The notes under the pieces: generated by a model | What the model was told of the DNA's origin: nothing | Database searches by the model: none | Seen by the model: only the letters and a program-made list of their open reading frames with translations | In this document: piece by piece, positions 14,193-18,200 of the stretch | How the letters are laid out: each line of letters opens with the position of its first letter | How positions within the stretch are numbered: position 1 is the first letter of the stretch | Translations under genes and position numbers: made by a program | From: Treponema sp. | GTDB taxonomy: Bacteria; Spirochaetota; Spirochaetia; Treponematales; Breznakiellaceae | Direction of reading: 5' to 3' | Length of the DNA: 18,200 bases | Assembly (NCBI GenBank): GCA_031290325.1 | Contig: JAITNU010000153.1 | Span: 1 to 18,200 of the forward strand

Positions 14193-15838
14193 GTGCAAAA
14201 AACGAACTCGATAAAACCGAAAACAAGAAGAAAACCGGGGGGAAACGACCGTCCCCTGGTTTAGCCGGCGGGAAGGACCTGTTCAATTCAACCTTCCCAG
14301 GGAAAGAACTTACCCCGCGGGAGATAGTCGCGGAACTGGATAAGTACATCGTGGGGCAGAAAAAGGCCAAACGGGCGGTAGCAGTGGCCCTGCGGAACCG
14401 GATTCGCCGGCTCAAGCTGGAAAGCGATATGCGGGAAGACATCGCCCCCAAGAACATCCTGATGATAGGCCCCACCGGGGTGGGGAAGACCGAGATTGCC
14501 CGGCGGCTTGCCAAGCTGGCAGGTTCCCCCTTTATCAAGGTGGAGGCGACTAAGTACACCGAAGTGGGGTATGTGGGCAGGGATGTGGAATCCATGATCC
14601 GGGACCTCATGGCCGCGGGGATTCAGATGGTGAAGCAGGAAATGCAGGAGACCGTTACTATCGAAGCGGAGAAACGGGCCGAAGATGCGCTCCTTGACCT
14701 GCTCCTCCCGGGAACCGGAAAAAAACGGAAGGAGCCCAAGCCCGGACCGGTGGTGCGGCCTATGGGGACCTTTTCGATCAATTCCGATAATGCCAGCGGC
14801 TCCGGTCCTGCCCTGATGGGTACGGCCATTCAGGTGGGGATCCCCGTGTTCCGTAAGAAAAGTGATGATGAGGACACTGAGACCAGGGAAGAAAACGAGG
14901 AGCATGAGGCTGGGGAGAAGCAGGAAGATAAGACTGAAGAAACGGTGGTCAAGGATTCGTCCACCAGGGAAAAATTCAGAACTATGCTCCGGGAAGGGAA
15001 GCTCGAAGACCGGATGGTGGAAATCACGGTCAACCAGAATCCCCAGTTCCCCTCTTTTGAAATGATGGGAGGCGGTTTCGAGGACCTTGAGTCCAGCCTT
15101 TCGGGGATCGCCGGATTTTTCGGCGGCGGTAAGAAGAAGAAGCTGGTAACGGTAAGCCGGGCACGGGAGATACTCATCGGGGAAGAACTGGAAAAGCTCG
15201 TAGACCGGGACCGGGTAAGCGATGAGGCCCGGCAGCGGGTTGAGGAGACGGGGATCGTCTTCATCGACGAGATTGACAAGATCGCGGTTAAGGGCGAACG
15301 GGGCGGCGGTGGTCCTGATGTGTCCCGTGAGGGGGTGCAGCGGGATATCCTTCCCATTGTGGAAGGGGCCACGGTGAATACCAAATGGGGCCCGGTCAAT
15401 ACGGATCACATCCTCTTTGTGGCTGCAGGGGCCTTCAATGTCAGTAAGCCTTCGGACCTGATCCCCGAACTCCAGGGCCGCTTTCCCCTGCGGGTGGAAC
15501 TGGATTCCCTGGGAAAGGATGACTTCCTGCGGATTTTGACAGAGCCGAAAAACGCTCTGACCAAACAGTACATCGACCTCTTAGCCACTGAGGAGGTGAC
15601 CATTGAGTTTACCCCCGAGGCAATTGATCGGCTGGCGGCCCTGGCGGCAGATGTCAATTCCCGGTTGGAAAACATCGGCGCCCGGCGGCTCCATACCATC
15701 ATGGAAGCGCTCCTTGAGGAGCTTTCCTTTGAGGCCCCGGATATTGCCCCGACCCAGGTATCCATCACCGAAGCCTACGTCAATGAAAAACTCACCGATT
15801 TGGTCATGGATCAGGATTTGGGGCGCTACATTCTGTAA
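14189..15838 (+). CDS. hslU: HslU (ClpY), AAA+ unfoldase of HslVU, enlarged I domain
   Basis: HslU is the hexameric AAA+ ring that unfolds substrates and feeds them into HslV. At 549 residues it is about 100 longer than E. coli HslU (443). A Lys-rich N-terminal extension (about 1-38) precedes the family start LTPREIVAELDKYIVGQ. Walker A is GPTGVGKT (94-101) and Walker B is IVFIDEID with D360/E361. The pore-type loop lies in KYTEVGYVGRDVES. Between Walker A lysine and Walker B glutamate there are 261 residues, against 194 in E. coli (K63 to E257); the extra sequence is in the I domain and includes a highly acidic run at about 225-254. The C-terminus LGRYIL is the expected HslV-activating tail. 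GGAGG at 14174-14178 serves ATG 14189. Confidence 0.96.
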   Translation: MSAKNELDKTENKKKTGGKRPSPGLAGGKDLFNSTFPGKELTPREIVAELDKYIVGQKKAKRAVAVALRNRIRRLKLESDMREDIAPKNILMIGPTGVGKTEIARRLAKLAGSPFIKVEATKYTEVGYVGRDVESMIRDLMAAGIQMVKQEMQETVTIEAEKRAEDALLDLLLPGTGKKRKEPKPGPVVRPMGTFSINSDNASGSGPALMGTAIQVGIPVFRKKSDDEDTETREENEEHEAGEKQEDKTEETVVKDSSTREKFRTMLREGKLEDRMVEITVNQNPQFPSFEMMGGGFEDLESSLSGIAGFFGGGKKKKLVTVSRAREILIGEELEKLVDRDRVSDEARQRVEETGIVFIDEIDKIAVKGERGGGGPDVSREGVQRDILPIVEGATVNTKWGPVNTDHILFVAAGAFNVSKPSDLIPELQGRFPLRVELDSLGKDDFLRILTEPKNALTKQYIDLLATEEVTIEFTPEAIDRLAALAADVNSRLENIGARRLHTIMEALLEELSFEAPDIAPTQVSITEAYVNEKLTDLVMDQDLGRYIL

Positions 15839-15850
15839 ATAAATGTTATC

Positions 15851-15878
15851 TAAACTCGCTAATTAAAGCTGCCGATGA
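15851..15878 (+). promoter_or_regulatory. Candidate sigma-28 (FliA/SigD-type) promoter for flgB
   Basis: TAAA at 15851-15854 and GCCGATGA at 15871-15878 are separated by 16 bases. The flagellar sigma-28 consensus is TAAA, 14-16 bases, GCCGATAA (or GCCGATAT in Bacillus), so the -10 differs at one position. It sits in the 58-base gap between hslU and flgB, where a flagellar promoter is expected. Transcription would begin near 15885, leaving only about a 12-base leader that begins at the ribosome site GGGGAG (15885-15890). That short leader is the main reason for caution. Confidence 0.55.
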
Positions 15879-15896
15879 ATAAATGGGGAGACTATA

Positions 15897-16316
15897 ATGG
15901 GTATTGATACTGACTTTTCTCGAACAGTTGATTTAGTGCACCGGGCTTTGGATGTGAGTGCCCTCCGGCGGGAGGTGATTGCCAATAATATCAGCAACGC
16001 GAATGTACCGAATTTCAAACGTTCAGAGGTGAACTTTGAAAGTGAACTGAAACGGGCACTGGATACGGAAAAACAGCGGCCCGCCCTGGAAATGACCCGG
16101 ACGGATCCTCAGCATATTTCCAATTGGCAGGAACGGGATTACCGGGATGTGGAGCCGCGGCGGGTGGTGGATTATCTCTCGGTTTCCAAAAACAACGGAA
16201 ACAACGTGGATGCGGACCAGGAGTTCCAGCGGGCCTTACAAAATCAACTGACGTATAGCCTTTTGGCCCAGGCGGCGACCTTCGAGTTCAGCCAGGTCAA
16301 TCTGGTATTAAGATAG
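15897..16316 (+). CDS. flgB: FlgB, flagellar proximal rod protein
   Basis: FlgB is one of the rod proteins exported by the flagellar type III apparatus; it forms the proximal part of the drive shaft. In spirochaetes the rod supports periplasmic flagella. The 139-residue protein carries the N-terminal rod/hook signature ALRREVIANNISNANVPNFKR (about 22-42). The C-terminus has the matching helix FQRALQNQLTYSLLAQAATFEF, with a divergent middle (ISNWQERDYRDVEPRRVVDY). There is no cleavable signal peptide, as expected for this export route. GGGGAG at 15885-15890 is six bases before ATG 15897. It starts the flagellar gene group and lies eight bases before flgC. Confidence 0.95.
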   Translation: MGIDTDFSRTVDLVHRALDVSALRREVIANNISNANVPNFKRSEVNFESELKRALDTEKQRPALEMTRTDPQHISNWQERDYRDVEPRRVVDYLSVSKNNGNNVDADQEFQRALQNQLTYSLLAQAATFEFSQVNLVLR

Positions 16317-16324
16317 GATAGGGT

Positions 16325-16786
16325 ATGGGAATTTTCAATTCAATAAACATAGCTGCCACGGGGATGAGTGCCGAACGGCTCCGTACCGAGGTAATTGCCG
16401 ACAATATCGCCAATGTCTCCACCACCCGTACTGCGGAAGGGGGACCTTACCGGAGGAGCCGGGTTATCATGCGGCCCCGGGTGGAAGGTCCTTATTGGCG
16501 TTCCCCCTTTCTGCCCGAGGGCATGGACAATGGTCCGGGCAAAGGGGTACGGGTTGCGGAAATACAAAAGGATTTTGCCGCCAAGAACCGGCTGGTCTAT
16601 GATCCGACCCATCCTGACGCCATACTCTCAGGCCCCAATGAGGGGTATGTGGAATATCCCAATGTGGATATCGTCACCGAAATGGTGGATATGATCTCCG
16701 CTTCCCGGGCTTATGAGGCCAATGCGGCTATCATTGACGGTTCCAAGAGTATGTTCCAGCGGGCCCTGGACATAGGTGGGAGGTAA
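16325..16786 (+). CDS. flgC: FlgC, flagellar proximal rod protein
   Basis: A 153-residue rod protein that assembles with FlgB and FlgF/FlgG on the MS ring via FliE. The N-terminal rod signature is SAERLRTEVIADNIANVSTT (about 14-33). The FlgC-specific C-terminus reads YVEYPNVDIVTEMVDMISASR and then AYEANAAIIDGSKSMFQRALD, which is diagnostic against FlgB. ATG 16325 is preceded by AGGA (16315-16318), which overlaps the flgB stop, so coupled translation with flgB is likely. The spacer to fliE is three bases. Confidence 0.96.
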   Translation: MGIFNSINIAATGMSAERLRTEVIADNIANVSTTRTAEGGPYRRSRVIMRPRVEGPYWRSPFLPEGMDNGPGKGVRVAEIQKDFAAKNRLVYDPTHPDAILSGPNEGYVEYPNVDIVTEMVDMISASRAYEANAAIIDGSKSMFQRALDIGGR

Positions 16787-16789
16787 TAC

Positions 16790-17164
16790 ATGACCGTTTT
16801 CCGGCCTGAACTGGTTCCGGCAAGTCAGGTTCCTTTGAGGGTGACCAATCCTAAGCATTTCGCCTCTGCTGCCGCGGTGAACCCCGCGGGACAGACCTTG
16901 TCAGAGCTGGGAAACAAGGTAGGCGCCGAGGCGGCTCTCCGTTCCGGTACCTTTGAGGATGTGATGCTCCAGGCGCTGGATAAGGTGAGTGCCCAGCAGC
17001 AGACTGCGAACAATCTGATACAGACTGCCATAACCGAGCCTGGTTCGGTGGATGTCCATGATATCACCATTGCGCAGGCCAATGCGTCGCTGTCTTTGAA
17101 TATTACGAGAACGGTACTCAGTCGTTTGGTACAGGGTTGGAAGGATCTTATCAATATCCGATAA
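16790..17164 (+). CDS. fliE: FliE, MS ring-rod junction protein
   Basis: FliE joins the MS ring to the rod and is the first rod-type substrate exported. The 124-residue protein has a variable N-terminal half and a conserved C-terminal half: FEDVMLQALDKVSAQQQTAN, then EPGSVDVHDITIAQANASLSLN, then TVLSRLVQGWKDLINIR. This order is typical of FliE. ATG 16790 is served by GGGAGG at 16778-16783, partly inside the end of flgC. The gene is followed by a 72-base gap before fliF, the only real break within the flagellar genes seen here. Confidence 0.94.
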   Translation: MTVFRPELVPASQVPLRVTNPKHFASAAAVNPAGQTLSELGNKVGAEAALRSGTFEDVMLQALDKVSAQQQTANNLIQTAITEPGSVDVHDITIAQANASLSLNITRTVLSRLVQGWKDLINIR

Positions 17165-17236
17165 GATTGGGATATACGGGGTACGTCCCTGGGAATAACA
17201 TTCCTGCAGAATGACGTTCTTTTGGGGAGGGGAATA
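17165..17236 (+). other. fliE-fliF spacer with three short inverted repeats
   Basis: Three small stem-loop candidates lie in a row: 17178-17189 (GGGG/TCCC-type, loop TACG), 17192-17204 (GGAAT and ATTCC around AAC, perfect 5-bp stem) and 17208-17220 (AGAA/TTCT) followed by TTTT. All stems are short, so none is a convincing terminator. GGGGAGGGG at 17225-17233 is the fliF ribosome site, the same nine bases as before ftsZ. No coding sequence is apparent. Confidence 0.35.
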
Positions 17237-18200
17237 TGAATGAGTGGTTTAAGAAGCTTGTAGGACAAATACAAAAACTCTGGGGAAAATGGTCCTTAGT
17301 ACAGAAGCTCATCCTCATAGGGATTGGGGTGGCAGTGATCGGAGGGTTTATTGCCCTCTTTTCGGTTTCTTCCGCCCCCACAATGGTGCCGGTTATTGAT
17401 ACGGCCATCAAGGATGAGGATGCACGGGATCGGATTATTACCCGGATCAACACGGAAGGGATCAAGACTTCCGTATCCGCCACAGGGGTCATCATGGTTC
17501 CCAATGAAACCGCTGCCCGCAGGATGCGGGCGATTCTTATTCGTGAGGACCTGGTTCCCTCAAGGACCGACCCCTGGGCCATCTTTGACCGGGAACGGTG
17601 GACCATCACCGATTTAGAGCGGAACGTGAACCTCCAGCGGGCGATCACCCAGATGGTAACCGACCATGTGAAGGCCCTGGATGATGTGGATAACGCCGAT
17701 GTTATGATTGTGTTTCCAAAACGGGAACTCTTCGGTTCCCTCCAGAACCCGACAACTGCCAGCGTCATCATCACCCCCCGGCCCGGAAGTGATATCGCCC
17801 AAAACCGTAAGAAGATTGAGGGGATCCAGAAGACCCTCAAGTTTGCGGTGGAGGGACTCCTGGATGAAAACATTGTTGTCACCGATGAGAACGGCATGGT
17901 TCTGAATGACTTTGCGGGTATGGCCGAATCTGATCGCCTTGCCCTCATTGAGCGGGGCAACAAGATGATCCAGACCCTGGAAACCCAGTACCGTGCCCGG
18001 ATCCTCAAGGACCTCCAGGGGACCTTTACCACGGATCGCGTTCGGGACCTCAACATTAAGATAGATATGGATCTGTCCAAAAAAGCCATCAGCACTGAAG
18101 AATTTTTTCCCATTACCCTAAAGGAGCAGACCCCGGGACTTTCCTATGATGATTCCCTGCGGGTCCAGTCCATACCCCGGTCCCAGACCACCTCGAAGAC
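17237..18200 (+). CDS. fliF: FliF, flagellar MS-ring protein, N-terminal part
   Basis: FliF builds the membrane-embedded MS ring, the base on which the flagellar rotor, rod and export gate assemble. The first 321 codons are present and the frame is open through the right edge. A short cytoplasmic N-terminus (MNEWFKKLVGQIQKLWGKWS) precedes the first transmembrane helix (about residues 24-45). The periplasmic ring-building motifs follow: DEDARDRIITRIN, then ITDLERNVNLQRAITQMV, VDNADVMIVFPKRELF, TASVIITPRPGS and GIQKTLKFAVEGL. The GLL-type motif and VTDENGMVLND match the family. ATG 17237 is chosen for GGAGG at 17227-17231. The second transmembrane helix and the FliG-binding tail are beyond the window. 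Confidence 0.95.

Noticed and set aside
14288..15409. Antisense frame of 373 codons opposite hslU, and similar ones opposite topA (10630-11661) and dprA/topA (9927-10880)
   Set aside because: All lie over conserved coding DNA with complete catalytic motifs on the + strand; the antisense products are low-complexity and show no domains.
15893..15898. Perfect TATAAT just before and within the flgB start codon
   Set aside because: It overlaps the ATG of flgB, so it cannot drive that gene, and there is no TTGACA-like box 16-18 bases upstream (the position holds GCCGAT-type sequence). Most likely chance.

Overview
The window is an 18.2-kb stretch of a bacterial chromosome in which every gene lies on the + strand. 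It carries 18 genes, with a partial rsmH at the left edge and a partial fliF at the right edge. The organism is most probably a spirochaete of the Treponema group. Evidence for this is a shortened division cluster joined directly to xerC, dprA, topA, a second Xer gene, hslVU and the flgB flagellar operon, together with treponeme-like FtsZ, FliE and FliF proteins. The moderately GC-rich base composition (judged by eye) fits a termite-gut type treponeme better than T. pallidum or T. denticola. The species is inference.

Region 1 (1-7722) is a reduced division and cell-wall (dcw) cluster: rsmH, ftsL, murF, mraY, ftsW, ftsQ, ftsA and ftsZ. Up to ftsA the genes overlap or sit within 12 bases of each other. 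The usual members ftsI, murE, murD, murG, murC and ddl are absent from this stretch. ftsA appears to start at CTG. A 148-base leader with a 12-bp perfect palindrome separates ftsA from ftsZ.

Region 2 (7723-13660) is a DNA-topology and recombination block: a XerC-type recombinase, a membrane-anchored TPR protein, dprA, topA and a XerD-type recombinase. Neighbours mostly overlap by 4 to 11 bases. Region 3 (13641-15838) is the ATP-dependent protease pair hslV-hslU, whose HslU has an enlarged I domain. Region 4 (15839-18200) begins with a sigma-28-like promoter candidate and continues with the flagellar basal-body genes flgB, flgC, fliE and fliF.

The order dprA-topA-xer-hslV-hslU-flgB-flgC-fliE-fliF matches the Firmicutes order (Bacillus subtilis smf-topA-gid-codV-clpQ-clpY-codY-flgB-flgC-fliE-fliF) with gid and codY missing. 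The whole window therefore looks like a long superoperon linking septum formation, chromosome resolution, proteolysis and the first steps of flagellum assembly. I saw no mobile element, CRISPR array, tRNA, rRNA or convincing intrinsic terminator. I did not find a wholly unknown system; the interesting points are in gene starts, regulation, lineage-specific protein insertions and gene order.
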